Source: Condylostoma magnum
Lineage: Eukaryota; Ciliophora; Heterotrichea; Heterotrichida; Condylostomatidae
DNA length: 45,649 nucleotides
Direction of reading: 5' to 3'
Assembly (NCBI GenBank): GCA_920105805.1
Contig: CAKKTI010000144.1
Span: forward strand, 1-45,649
Position numbers and translations under genes: made by a program. The notes beneath the pieces are model-generated. The model made no database searches. It saw only the letters and a list, made by a program, of their open reading frames with translations, and was not told the origin of the DNA. This document shows positions 34,473-45,360 of this stretch, in pieces; the stretch's first letter is position 1; each line of letters begins with the position of its first letter.

Positions 34473-35261
34473 TCAGTTATTAACTATAGCTGAAATAGGC
34501 TGCTCTAAACTTTCACTTAACTTTCCCCTTTCTGCCAAAGGCGTGTCACTTTTCAACTTCTCCACAAAAATTTCCTTACATCTGTCTAATTACTCCAACT
34601 CAAGCTCCAATTTACAATACAGCAAATTGAGCCATTAATTACGGAAATTCAGCTGTCCAAACTACTCCAGGGCTACAGTAACAGTAACAACAGCAATAAC
34701 TAGAGAGGAAAACTATGCTAGTTCATAATCACTGTAGCAAATAGAAGCAAACTAGTCACTTTTCTCAAAAATCCTCTCAAAATTATACTCAACTCCTGTT
34801 ATATACAAAAGTTGTCTTGATAACTCAGCTGATGTAGGCCTATTAAGCATTCATTGCACCTTTTGCAAAGCATACACTTCAGCAGTCTTTATATCATCCT
34901 GCGAGTACATACGGCCACAATGGTTAAATGCTACTTCTAAACTGTACATATAGCTTTCATGAAATTTTGAGGCTATCATCAAACACACAACGCCCATTAA
35001 TTAAAGAACAGGCTTTTTTACCTTTACTTTTGATAGGAAACCGTGAATTAATTAAACAGATAATTACGCAGTTTCTATACCAGCTCCTAGTTCTCCAGCT
35101 AGATTAATCATTCAGTTTGTTAATCTTTTCAGCATTCATTACTCTACTTCACTGCCTTCTAGAAAATCTCCTGATGGAGGAATTAAGGAGTCTTGTTCCA
35201 ACATGTATTGAAGAACCTCTACACTGTAATCCTGGACTAGATTTTCCTTTTTTGATATCAT
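34473..35261 (-). CDS. cyclin
   Basis: 262 residues. The cyclin box is seen as QWMLKRLTNWMINLAGELG, LIHGFLSKVKVKKPVLQLMG, VVCLMIASKFHE, and later TAEVYALQKVQWMLNRPTSA. Four Trp are TGA, including the conserved W of the MLNRPT strand. The second cyclin fold follows (YELAQFSSLVIAVVTVTVAL). The subtype cannot be fixed. The stop is TGA (34473-34475), or TAG at 34461-34463. It begins 16 bp after the stop of the carboxypeptidase gene. Confidence 0.85.
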
Positions 35262-35277
35262 ATTTAATTAATTAGAT

Positions 35278-37257
35278 TTAACATTTAATATCTAACATAC
35301 ATAGGCCTTTTTTAGATAACATCATTTTCCTGGAAAGAGAGGGAAGCTTTTTATGCAGGTTTGGCTGAAAGTTGTTTGAGTTTTTCCTATTATAACTGAA
35401 TTTTTGGAAGGTAGCTGCGTATAATTTACTGAATTCTAATTTTTACCTTGTTTAGTTTCTCAGTTGAGGCGATTAGGAAGTAACTCTTAATCTTTTATTT
35501 GTGGGCTATTTTGTGGCTATTCTAGTCTAAGTGTATTAATTTTTAACTAGTTTTCCAAATCTATTTGTATAAGCTGTTTCTTGTTTTACTTGCTCTTATA
35601 TGAAGCTAGTAGGTAGTTTAATTTGATTTTATTGTTTTAGTTCTTTATACTTTTAGCTAATTTCTCGTCTTCTGTTTATTTATGGCTTTTTAATATCTCT
35701 AAACCTGCTTTTTATATTGGCATAGCGAGTATTACGGCTTCTTTATTCAGACTCTTATAAATTATCTTCTGAGGGATTAGAATCACTGCCACTATCCTAT
35801 TCATAGGAAGAGTCATTAACTCTATTCAAAATTTCTGATATAATACTAGCCCTATCAATTACTATAAGATTAGTATCATTTAAACTATTAATCTAATCAT
35901 TATAAACAGCTATAGACTAACATAAGAACCTACCAATATCCATTAAGTTTTAAACAGTAAATTGTTAACCAGCAAGATGGCCGATATTAGCACCGAAAAA
36001 TGAGGTTTCTAGGGTATATACACAGTTAGTTTTAATCTCTTTAAACAAATTTATCCTGAAAGTGCTTTCTTTGCTTTTCTACATCCTGAAACTGCAGTAA
36101 TTATAACTAAAGAAATCACATAATTGACTCATTAAATACGGGAAAAGGCGTGTAACTTCCGGGCCTTCATTACTGTTGCATCCGTACATGAAAGTATTCT
36201 GTCTTTTAGAGTGTCCGTGTAGATCCACTAAAATCTCAATCTTACGTCGTTAGGATATCCCCTATATCAATTGCTTAGCCGAGTGTATTATAGGATGGAA
36301 CATTTAACTAGGACTCCTTCATCTTCGGTTCAAATCGACTCCTACTAGACTTGTTCTGTAGTTTCCTATCACAACACCATCTGGATTTAGCATAGGAATC
36401 AATGTAATGGTGAAGTATTTCAATAGGAGTTGGGATATTGAGTCCTAAGATACTAAAAACTGAATAATTCCTTACATTACTCAAGAACTGACTGTTTCTC
36501 CGGGATGAACTCGGGCTGTTATTATTACAGATTTTCTTTTTTTCACTTATTTTTACTTTTAAGAGATTTTAATAGAGTTTACTTATACATTAGACAAGCT
36601 TTAGGCGAGTTTTTGTACTTTAAACTTAATTGAGGAAGGAATTGTTTATTTGATTTGCTGTATGAAATCTTATAGTTAGGTGTAAGTATAGGGTATGCTC
36701 TGTGCTATATACAATATTCCGTTATTCTCTTTAAAATCTATATTAAAGGAAAGGCAATAGTAGAATTTGTTGCAATTGGGTCTAAGGTCCTCTGTTTTTC
36801 AGTAACTGATCTAATCACCTCCAAATTATCATTAATTTTTGTTAGTATAAAACAAAGAAAGCTTCATTCCCTATTGAAACAAAGAGAAAGGTTTAGTGAA
36901 ATTTCTTATATTAAACTTGTAGGATTTATTAGCAGTTCAGTTAGAGATACTAAAGTAGAATCACTAGGTGTTCCCAGTAGTATTTATGTCATTCTACATT
37001 CAAAGATCATATTCAAATGTACTAACAATTTAAGCTCTTTATAAATTGCCACTTTCAAATTTTGAGTCAAAAATCAAATAGTTTCCAGTTCTTTTATCTA
37101 TAGTTCTTGTTTATATCAAAGGAATTACATTAGGAATTTACCTGTTTCCTATTGAAAATTTAATAGTTTTTATTCTCAAGTTGAGATTTCTATTATAAAC
37201 AGTAATTTTATCATCTTAATTCTATGATAAGATTTAAGGTAAAGAGTTATCATACAT
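35278..37257 (-). CDS. cytosolic carboxypeptidase (CCP/AGBL, M14 family)
   Basis: 659 residues. The CCP N-terminal beta domain shows FESGNL, NTQWFYFSISN and FNIRNFTKPFSLFQQGMKL. The M14 catalytic domain follows: IPYTYTQLQDF, RVHPGET (zinc His and Glu), IPMLNPDGVVIGNYR, VDLNRRW, DLHGHS (zinc His) and TLETSFFG (catalytic Glu). All catalytic residues are present. CCPs remove glutamates from tubulin tails, fitting a ciliate. The Trp of DLNRRW is TGA (36319-36321). The last 180 residues are a basic, Ser/Arg/Gln-rich tail. The ATG at 37255-37257 (MYDNSLPQIL) is the best start. Confidence 0.93.
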
Positions 37258-37455
37258 GGAGTATTCTAGTACTGGTTGTTATTGCATTTAATTTGTTCTC
37301 GGTGATACAATCTAACTGCCAAATATACCTTCTTATTTATCCTATACTAAAGGTTGAGGGGGAGGCAGATGCTAATAAACACTTGCATCTTGCAATGAGC
37401 AACTCCTTCTTTTTCAATTTTATTAGTCCCTTTTTTCCATTATTAAACAAAATAA

Positions 37456-39219
37456 ATGTAGTCTAAAATACCATCAAGTAAATGTAACATATAGGTCTTC
37501 GCATAATTGAATTAAACTTAAAGCTTTAAACTAGAAGTTCAGCCTAAATCCGTGTCATTAGGACTTTAGTATTTGACCGATTAGTCTAACAATTTATACA
37601 AATTTAACGCTTAACAGAATAGTTTGAAATACAGAATTGATTTAAGGGTCAAAATAATAGAAATCAGGTCGAATAAATAAGTTTTATTGGCGCTTTCTGA
37701 TAAAAAACAGCTTTATTGTCTTGGATAAGATATTTCTTAGTACGGATTATTAGGGATTTAGAATAATTATGACGTTAAACAACTAACTTTAATACCATCT
37801 CTTAAAAGCTTCTAAATTAGTTCTTTTGATATAGGCCTATCACATTGTACAGCAGTCTCAAGTTAAAGTTAATTGTTTACCTGAGGAACTGGGTATAATG
37901 GTCAATTATGCTAAAGCTATAAATCGAAAGTTAAGTAACCTGTTTAGATGGTTGATATTTTGAATATATGGAATGTAAGTTAAACTGTATGCGGAGATTC
38001 CTTTACGGCTATTTTAAGCAAGGGTGGCTTTCTGTATATATACGGAGTTATCTCTAATAAGTGTACTGCATATTAGGAAAGTAAACCCTTGATTAAATCA
38101 TTAAGATCTTCTATGCTTAATACAGATGAAAATTTACCCTATAGTTTTGTGAGTTTAGATAATAAAATAATAAACAAGATTATCAGTGGTAGAGATACAA
38201 TTTGCATTATAACTGATAAATATGAAATATACGGAATAGATGGATGCCTGGACCCGTTTAGATTGCCTTAGAACATAGGAGATAAACTCGATAATATAAT
38301 TGTACTAAAAGACTATATTGTTGGGTATTCTAAGAGTGGAATGCTGTATTAATGGTCTCATTGTGATAAGCACAACACTTCTTTAGATTCTCTTATAGAA
38401 AGTATTCAAACTGAGTGTAAATTAGCTTCATATTCTGCGTAAATTACTGAAGCCCACAATGCCTTTATTATTGAATGGAATTAAAAGAGTTTTGGTATTG
38501 TAAGTAATAGCAAGGTTGATTTATAAAAGGTTAAGCTATTGAAGCCTTATGAAAGGTAGGTTTTGAGTAATTATTAATTTAATTTTGAGGATTCCTATAC
38601 ATAGCAATCTGTATTTGATACTTCTTATTGTACTTAGAACACTTAAAAGGAATGAGTTACTGTAGATTCTACTAATTTATTGAATTCTGTCAATAACTAT
38701 ATACTTAAACTAAGTATAATAAGGATAAGATAATGAAGCACTACAAAAAAAGCAATCTGTTAAATACAAAAATTACTATAAAAGCAATTAAATTTTTACT
38801 TAAAACAAATAATAGCTTTTAGACATATACCAAAAAACATTATATTTACTAAGTTTAATTAGAAATTCGGTAAATTTTCTTAAAAACTTGATCGTAGAGC
38901 TTATGTGCCTAAACCACTAGCCAACAATATAAACATAGGGCCAATTTAAGTATCATAGTTACAAACTATATAAAGAAAATAAAAATGTAGTTATTTATAG
39001 GTGAATTAAAACAATAAAAAGTACAAATCAAATCTAAACAGCCCTAAATAATCTATGGTGAGTACCTGCAATGTAAATTATAGAGTAAGGTCTCTTGAAA
39101 ATACAGTCAAATCCAAATAAAAAGAAGTAAAGAGTATCAAATTTCACCACAAAAGCAGATAATCAGAAATCCCAGTATTAAGAGATTTTAATAGAGGCCA
39201 ACCTTTAATGTTTAATTGA
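37456..39219 (+). CDS. RCC1-like repeat protein with C-terminal extension
   Basis: 587 residues. RCC1-type blades occupy the first 330: QVLLALSDKKQLYCLGQDI, GLSHCTAVSSQSQLFTWGTG, SFTAILSKGGFLYIYG and TICIITDKYEIYGIDG. Trp in FTWG is TGA (37882-37884). After ILKLSIIRIR the frame meets TAA TGA (38731-38736). Codons continue to look coding in the same frame for 160 more residues (KFGKFSQKLDRRAYVPKPL; NYRVRSLENTVKSKQKEVK; VLRDFNRGQPLMFN) up to TGA, and no ATG offers a separate start. So I read the pair as Gln-Trp. If they are a real stop, the RCC1 part ends at 38733 and the rest is a separate, startless frame. Confidence 0.65.
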
Positions 39220-39292
39220 AAAATTACTAATAAATGTAACAAAATATTAAAAACAATAAAATTTACTGAAATTGAGTTTATTCTAAGCTTGA

Positions 39293-39706
39293 TTATTTGA
39301 CTCTATTAAAAGGATGAATTAACTCTGGAACAATCACAATGCCACTGATTCCTCCATAAATCACTAAATTTCTAGCTTTCCGGAATATCCCTCTTGAAAG
39401 TAATAATGTTGTAAGTGAAAGAGCTCCAAATACCATGAAGCGTTCTGCATAGGTATACTGCCGTATGTATATTTTGCGTTGTTCTCTTAACCCTGCCACG
39501 TATTAGTTCTGTAGTAATCCTTATTATACCGACCAGTCGATTGCATCCTGCTTTTATTGCACCAAAAAGCTTTTCCAGGATTAACATTTCTCACTCGCTA
39601 ATTTCTTTGAGTAGTCAATATTTCCTTTAACAAATTTTTAAGATTTTTCCTTGCAGTCATTAAGATAAGAGTACACGATTTCCAAATACGGATCCAATAT
39701 GCCCAT
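39293..39706 (-). CDS. small membrane protein, possibly mitochondrial
   Basis: 137 residues starting MGILDPYLEIVYSYLNDC. A helical soluble part ends in VAGLREQRKIYIRQYTYAER. Two hydrophobic helices follow (FMVFGALSLTTLLLSRGIF; NLVIYGGISGIVIVPELIH), joined by a short basic loop. The pattern of two helices with RKARN between them recalls small inner-membrane organising proteins of mitochondria (MIC26/27-like), but this is a guess. It ends NRVK then TAA. Confidence 0.55.
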
Positions 39707-39733
39707 TTATTATTATATAGCTTAAATACTAGT

Positions 39734-40225
39734 TTATATACTTTGTTGGGACTTGTTACGACTTATTATCTGTTAGATCTGAAGTGTTACTACTTTGGGG
39801 GGTTTGACACGAGCACTGTTTAGCATTCTTGGAGAGGATCTTTATGAGGTTTAATTTCTACTGATTCTTGCTGAGTTGATAGTTTCTACTTGTTTGGTGT
39901 TTTAGTTTAGTACTTAATGGTCTAGCTCATTACTTTATATTTCAATTATACTTTCTTCCAAATTCTCTTAACTGTCTGTAAGCCTACTTAATTTTTAACT
40001 TATTTAATCAATTTTTTACTCCATAGATTCAAGGTTATCCTGTATTCCCATCATTTGAGAGTTATTAGTAAGGTTCATTATAATCTCATTAGCTGCTTAA
40101 AAACTCATATTATCTAAAGATCTACTTATATCCTTTTAAATTGCAAAGCTTTCACATGGACTGTATCTAAAAGACTCTGCAACATCAGTTCCAAGGCAAT
40201 GACAAGCTTAAAAGTTTTATCCCAT
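39734..40225 (-). CDS. coiled-coil protein, N-myristoylation-type start
   Basis: About 163 residues starting MGQNFQACHCLG, which fits N-myristoylation with nearby Cys for palmitoylation. The middle is a coiled coil (LESMEQKIDQISQKLSRLTD; QENLEESIIEIQSNEL). The tail is Ser/Arg/Gln-rich. No family was recognised. The stop is unsure: TAA at 39734, 39722, or the TAATAATAA triplet at 39707-39715 just before the next start. Confidence 0.6.
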
Positions 40226-40231
40226 TAAAAT
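40226..40231. promoter_or_regulatory. 6-bp spacer between divergent start codons
   Basis: Six bases lie between the ATG of the coiled-coil gene (minus) and that of the Arg-rich gene (plus). Transcripts must start inside each other's coding region, or one start is further in. Confidence 0.3.
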
Positions 40232-40918
40232 ATGCCGAGAAAAAGTAGTCGAAGGTTTAGGAAAATGAGGAAATTATCGATAAAACAGCCGTCTTTTCTT
40301 AATTCCAGGAATCAGGAATTATTCAAAAACGCTACTCCTTCTGTGAAATCAGAGTTTCCTTATATTCCTTTCAATGCGAGACATAATTACGACTTTAAAA
40401 ATGAACAACCTGATTGAGTACAGAAACTATTCCCTACTGAGTTTAATACTGATTATTATAAGCCTTCTAAAACTGTTTAAACTCAAAGAAATTATAAACT
40501 AACTTAAACTCCGATCACATTGCTGTAAACTTCAAATGTTTACTTGGATAAGGAATAAATTCAGACTTCATAGACAACTAGAACCAGGTTTATTTAGCTA
40601 AGGGAGAATGATTTAATAGTGTAAGGGAATATATAGCCATAGTTAGCTCATAGCCAAACATAGCCCTTTTTTTATTAAAGAGAAGACAAAAATAGAAAGA
40701 ATAGTAGAATGTAGATGATTAGTTAGATGTAGATTGATAGAGTTCCTATACAGACAAAGTAATTTAATACTAGAGTTATACCCTACAAGCCAAAATCAAC
40801 TGTTACTAAATCTGATCTAACTTCTTACATAAAATATATTAATAAAGTACCATTTAAATAATCTACTACTGTTTAATCTTAGAAAAGCATATTTTCGTAT
40901 TATTTCGTATTAAATGAT
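40232..40918 (+). CDS. basic, disordered hypothetical protein
   Basis: About 228 residues starting MPRKSSRRFRKMRKLSIKQP, a very basic front. The rest is rich in Gln, Thr, Asn and Tyr with scattered aromatic motifs (FPYIPFNARHNYDF; LFPTEFNTDYYKPSK). Composition resembles axonemal or cortical microtubule-inner proteins, but no family was recognised. Possible stops are at 40859, 40874 and 40916. Confidence 0.55.
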
Positions 40919-40988
40919 TAAACATACAAGTAAATAATACTTATGTTATAATTTAGTCAGAATAAGGAAAATATAAATTACTAAGCAA

Positions 40989-41408
40989 TCATTTCATAGC
41001 TTTCTTAAACTTCAAGTAGGCAACAAATCCTATAATAATTTCTAATACCATAAACATCAATAAAAGAATATTTAGAACTTGATCTGCAGCTAAAACATAA
41101 GTCTGAAGTCTTATAAAAAACACTGACCCTAATATACTAGGAACTCCAAAAATAATAAATCAAAGCATAGTTCCTGGTCTTTCTGCTCTATTTCCAACAG
41201 ACCCTACAAAGATTCTCACAAGTTAAATAATCCAGAAAAAGATTAGAATACTGATTTCCGCGCCATAACTACTAGCTGGATAAATAAACATTTGTCTTTT
41301 GTATATAAGCAATATAAGAGTTAATATCATGTAGATTCAGCTGTAATAGGTATCGAAGAATAATATAATCTGCAATGGTAAATTAGTTACAGGTTACCCT
41401 TATATCAT
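40989..41408 (-). CDS. TMEM216: TMEM216, ciliary transition-zone protein
   Basis: 139 residues, close to human TMEM216 (145). Family features appear in order: LPLQIILFFDTYY, a span (IYMILTLILLIYKRQM), YPASSYGAEISILIFFWI, then QLVRIFVGSVGNRAERPGT, GVPSILGSVFFIRLQTYVLA and a last span (LLLMFMVLEIIIGFVAYL) with a basic tail. TMEM216 is part of the MKS/B9 complex that guards the base of cilia. The E-x-x-R-x-x-x-G-x-x-GN-x-x-E run and QTYVL are the most telling. The start may lie up to 25 codons upstream. The end is KKAMK then TGA. Confidence 0.78.
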
Positions 41409-41545
41409 TTTTGTATAATTTATAAATATCTTATAGTGATCATTTTGCTCTAAAACTCTTATAATTGTACATAATTTTATATAAGTAAAGAATAGTAATT
41501 AAATCAACATATAACATAATTGATTAATTTTTATTATTATTAACT

Positions 41546-41842
41546 CTAAAAGATTTCACATGTGCATGAGCATTTTTAACTTCCAACTTGCTCTGAACAC
41601 TTGAATCTGTCAGTACTCTATGTTAATTAGCACATACTGTCTTGTTTGATTCTCATATTTCTTATTTACTTTTGCTCAATTGAGCTAACTTATGAATTTG
41701 GATCTGAATTATTATTTTTGGCAATATTTCATAAATTTCTATTGTTGTCAGTTAAGCTTAAAGCTACTTCTTAGCTTTCGGAAGCTTCTTGGATTATGGA
41801 AAGTTCTAAACTACTATTAACACTATGGTAAGGATTGATCAT
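41546..41842 (-). CDS. hypothetical protein, Cys-rich end
   Basis: About 98 residues from MINPYHSVNSSLELSIIQE. It is polar and Asn-rich in the middle and ends in a Cys-rich tail (CSEQVGSQKCSCTCEIF) that could bind metal. The frame stays open upstream to about 41959 with another Cys pair (SCELC), but without an ATG, so the start is doubtful. Stop: TAG at 41546-41548 or TAA at 41540-41542. Confidence 0.4.
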
Positions 41843-42053
41843 AAATAAAAATGTTGGTGAGAAATCCACAATATTTATTTTATATTTTCTGCACAACTCG
41901 CAACTCTGTATATGCAAAAAAAGCCTATAATTAATACATAACTTTCCATAAAGCAACAATTAAACTATAAATCTATGCACACTCTAATAATTATCTACAT
42001 ACACATCTCACAATTAATGTTTTCTATATATCCAAACTTTAATAGTAACTAAA

Positions 42054-43523
42054 ATGTCTGAATAAATTAGTTCTTCGCTTTACCACTTAGATACTGAAAA
42101 CCCTGAAATTCGTTATACTTCAACATTTGAAGCAGAGGCCATATAATGTGAAATTCTTTCAAGCAAACTTCCCTTAGTTTCCCACTCTAATGTAAATCTA
42201 ATAGCAACAAATTCTACTTTCATAGCATATGCCAATGCTTCAAAAATCGGTATTTTAGACCACGGACAGATAGAAGATCATCCTTCACCTATCATCGAGA
42301 TGCAAATTCGCTAAGATAACTCATATTTGGCCAGCATCAGTGAAAATTGCTTTTAAATCCACGATTTGAAATAATTCTGTCAAATTGTGTTTAATCTACA
42401 CAGAACGGATGGAAAATTTGAAAGAGTGATTTGGCATCCAAAACGAGAAGATTTTCTGGCGACTGCTGTAGGAAATGATGTGGAGATCTGGCAAATTACC
42501 CCTGGAAAAGACAGAGATCCCTAATGGTACAAACTGCTAGACTTAGGTGTATAAATCTATGATATTGCATTTTGCCCAGAGAATGAGAACTACATAACAG
42601 TTGCTTTAGACAAAGGAGTAATAAAGATTCTAACAATAGACAATGAGGAAACAATTTTTGAGGTAAATGCTCATACTTTTAACTTAAGAATGTTTCGGCC
42701 GTCTATAACAGTATGCCATTTGCCTGATTTCCACATACTGACTTCAGGAAAGTCTTAAAATGAGCTAAGTTTGTGGAATTGGGAGTAATAAACTAAAACT
42801 CATACATTGATATTCTAGGCAAATAATGAAAAGTTAATTTAGGCCAATTCGTAAAGCGTTGTTGTTGCTGATACATCGTTTAATATATTAACTGTAGTTT
42901 TCTTTTAGCAAGAGGAGGGATTGATGAAGTTTTACTCCCTTATTGAGTTTCAATTGCATTCTTCTATTTAAAGGATGGTTAGAGGAACTTTCGGTGAAAT
43001 CTATGCAATTTAGCATGAATAACTTATAAGAATTGATATTCCTGGAGGTAAACCAAGTATTGAGTAATAGATTAACAAGGTATAGGAGGATATACAAAAT
43101 AGACTTTAAAGCTTAGACAATACATTTAGTTAATTGTTGTCACTAAAGTGAATTGATACGTTTTATGCTTCTAAATCAAAGCAAATACTAGAAAACACTG
43201 AGTTCTAGCTGTGTAATCAACATTTACAGTGTATTACAGATGCAGTGAAAGAAACTTACTAGCCTTAGTTTGACTCAGGAGTCTATGAAATTATAAATTA
43301 AGTGAATAACTAATTCTCAATTGGGTTAAGGGAGTTTAAGGATAAAATCAATAACAATTATCAGGTGATTTCTAACACAATTGATCATAATCTAAAAATA
43401 GCTGAAACACTATCAACCGTTACAACTTCTTTATCAGATTACACGTCAAAGGATATTTAACTGATCAGAACTCCTAAAGCGTTATCTAAGGAAACATAAG
43501 ATAATTAGTAAAATCAAATTTAA
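42054..43523 (+). CDS. EDC4/Ge-1-like mRNA-decapping scaffold
   Basis: About 489 residues. A WD40 domain fills the first 270: IGILDHGQI, LHRTDGKFERVIWHP, FLATAVGNDVEIWQ, DIAFCPENENYITVALDKG and FHILTSGKSQNELSLWNWE. The last three resemble EDC4 more than other propellers. Helical, coiled-coil-like sequence follows (INKVQEDIQNRLQSLDNTF; VYEIINQVNNQFSIGLREFK), as in EDC4, which joins Dcp2 to P-bodies through its C-terminal helices. The assignment is by pattern. The stop is one of a cluster: TAA 43497, TAG 43506, TAA 43509, TAA 43521. Confidence 0.65.
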
Positions 43524-43607
43524 GTATGCTTTAGATATTTTAATACTATCATCTAAATGCAGTTAATAACATTACATATTGCCATAGTTTAATTAAAAAT
43601 TTTATAT

Positions 43608-44957
43608 ATGGAAGATTTAGACAGCCCCGGCGTTTTAAGCGATGAGTATGAAGATTATGATGACTAGGAAGAAGACTATGAAGAGAATTAAGATCCTGGT
43701 AGTCCTTAAAACGTATAAATTCACAATCAACAAAAAAAGGAGAGTTTTTCCTCTAATATGGATAAGTATGAAGATAGAATAGAAGAAGCTGATGACATAG
43801 ATAAAGCAGATTACGATATGGGTTTGAGAAAATCTTAAATAAGCTCAAAAGATAAACAGTCTGAAAATACTGAGTTGTATAATACTTAGTATGACTCTTA
43901 AATCAACGAGACGATTCTACGTGACGAGCTAACGTCACAGGATACCATTGATTAAACTAGAAAGAACTAATTAAAGAAAAGACCTAATCAGCAACAGGCT
44001 GATATTCAAATAGGTTACTTAAATTTACTCAAGGAAAACTAAATGCTGAGATTCAAACTAAAGGAATTAAATAATAGACTAAATAATTAATTAGTTGTGC
44101 ATGAGCAGAAGAATACTGTATAGTAGTAAACTAGAAATGACCCATAAACAGAAAAAGAAAGTGCTTATAAGAAATTAGCATATTATGAAAACTAGTAAAG
44201 AAAAATAAGATAAAGATTAGATCAACTTTAAAATCCTAATTATTTATCCAACTTGTATTAAATAATCGGATAATTACAAGATAAAGTGAAGTAAGTTGAA
44301 TAGTAGAACCATGATATTAAAGTTTACTAAAATAGAATGTCAAAGACCTTAGAAGGAGTAAGAGAAACAGGAGAAACTGAGGAAATGGCATCTGATTTTA
44401 GCATTTTGCTTGAGGAAAATAGAATCATAAAGGAAAAAACACTTAAAATAAAATCTGCTAAATAAAGAAATGATAAATAACTACAAGAGAGCTAAAATAG
44501 ATCAGTTTAGTTATAAGAAGATTATCAAAACTTACTCAATGAGTATAGAACATACTAATAACCCCAAAATTCTTAAGGAGACATAGATTATCTTTAATCC
44601 TAGACTTAAGAAATACAAAACTCAATAAAAGGTTCTGATTTAAGAATAAATAGTCTTAAATAGCAAGAAATGAAACTTAAGAGACAGTTTTATTAAAATA
44701 CTTAAAAGTTGCAGGATATGCAAACTATTATATAAAAGTTATAGGATGAAAGAGAAAAGCAGTCTTAGACGTTAGCAAAACTAATGGAAGCTGAAAAAAT
44801 GATAAGAGGGAATTCTGTACCGAAGTTAAGAAGTCGAAAATTAAATAGGACATTATAAAGCTAATGAAACATTGATTCTGTTAAAAATATTCGCCTAAGG
44901 TTTGATAAGAAGTACGGAAACTCAAACAATATCAAAAACAGAAGTTTTGTTATTTAA
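43608..44957 (+). CDS. long coiled-coil protein
   Basis: 449 residues. An acidic front (MEDLDSPGVLSDEYEDYDDQ) leads to near-continuous coiled coil from about residue 130 (YLNLLKENQMLRFKLKELNN; LYQIIGQLQDKVKQVEQ; QKLQDMQTIIQKLQDEREK) and a basic tail (KLRSRKLNRTLQ; IRLRFDKKYG). The build resembles ciliary or centrosomal coiled-coil proteins of the lebercilin kind, but homology cannot be claimed. Gln is very frequent and nearly all TAA/TAG. It ends TAATAA, then TTT TGA. Confidence 0.65.
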
Positions 44958-44978
44958 TAATTTTGAAAAAGTAGTATA

Positions 44979-45299
44979 ATGGGTAATTTATTACGTAAAA
45001 TTGATGAAGAATAGAATCTTGTTTATAGGGATATTGGCTTAGTTTTTCCATTTTGTATTAATAATCAGTTTATGATATATACAAAGCTAATTTCCCTTTT
45101 ATATGATATCATACTTAATTTAATTTAATTAGCATCGATAAATAGTTCTAGATTCTTATATATTTGCAATTAAGAAACTTTTATATTATAGTAAAAGCTA
45201 CCTCAATATATTCAAATTAGATTAGTTAAAATCTAATCTGAGCTATAAACTATAATTTTTTCCCTATGTAGTCAAAAAAGCAAATTTCTACAACATTAA
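44979..45299 (+). CDS. possible small protein, N-myristoylation-type start
   Basis: About 106 residues starting MGNLLRKIDEEQNLVYRD, followed by moderately hydrophobic helical sequence (FMIYTKLISLLYDIILNLIQ; LPQYIQIRLVKIQSEL). It lies in the same frame as the coiled-coil gene 21 bp after its TAATAA, so it could be read as an extension, but the ATG and clustered stops favour a separate gene. No family was recognised. Confidence 0.4.
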
Positions 45300-45360
45300 C
45301 AGTTTATCATAGAAATAAGATCAAAATATAATACTTTTTATAAAAGTTTATAAATTAGAT

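Noticed and set aside
37224-37466. An 80-codon plus-strand ORF with a hydrophobic stretch
   Set aside because: It overlaps the start of the carboxypeptidase on the other strand and the start of the RCC1 gene. One or a few such stop-free runs are expected by chance in 45 kb. It more likely lies in the shared promoter region.
38740-39290. A long hydrophobic minus-strand frame that reads like a multi-span membrane protein, even joinable to the 39293-39706 gene by a 19-bp GT-AG intron
   Set aside because: It is the exact antisense of the plus-strand frame that continues the RCC1 gene, has no ATG, and the intron would start GTC. Antisense of K/N/Q-rich coding DNA always looks hydrophobic.
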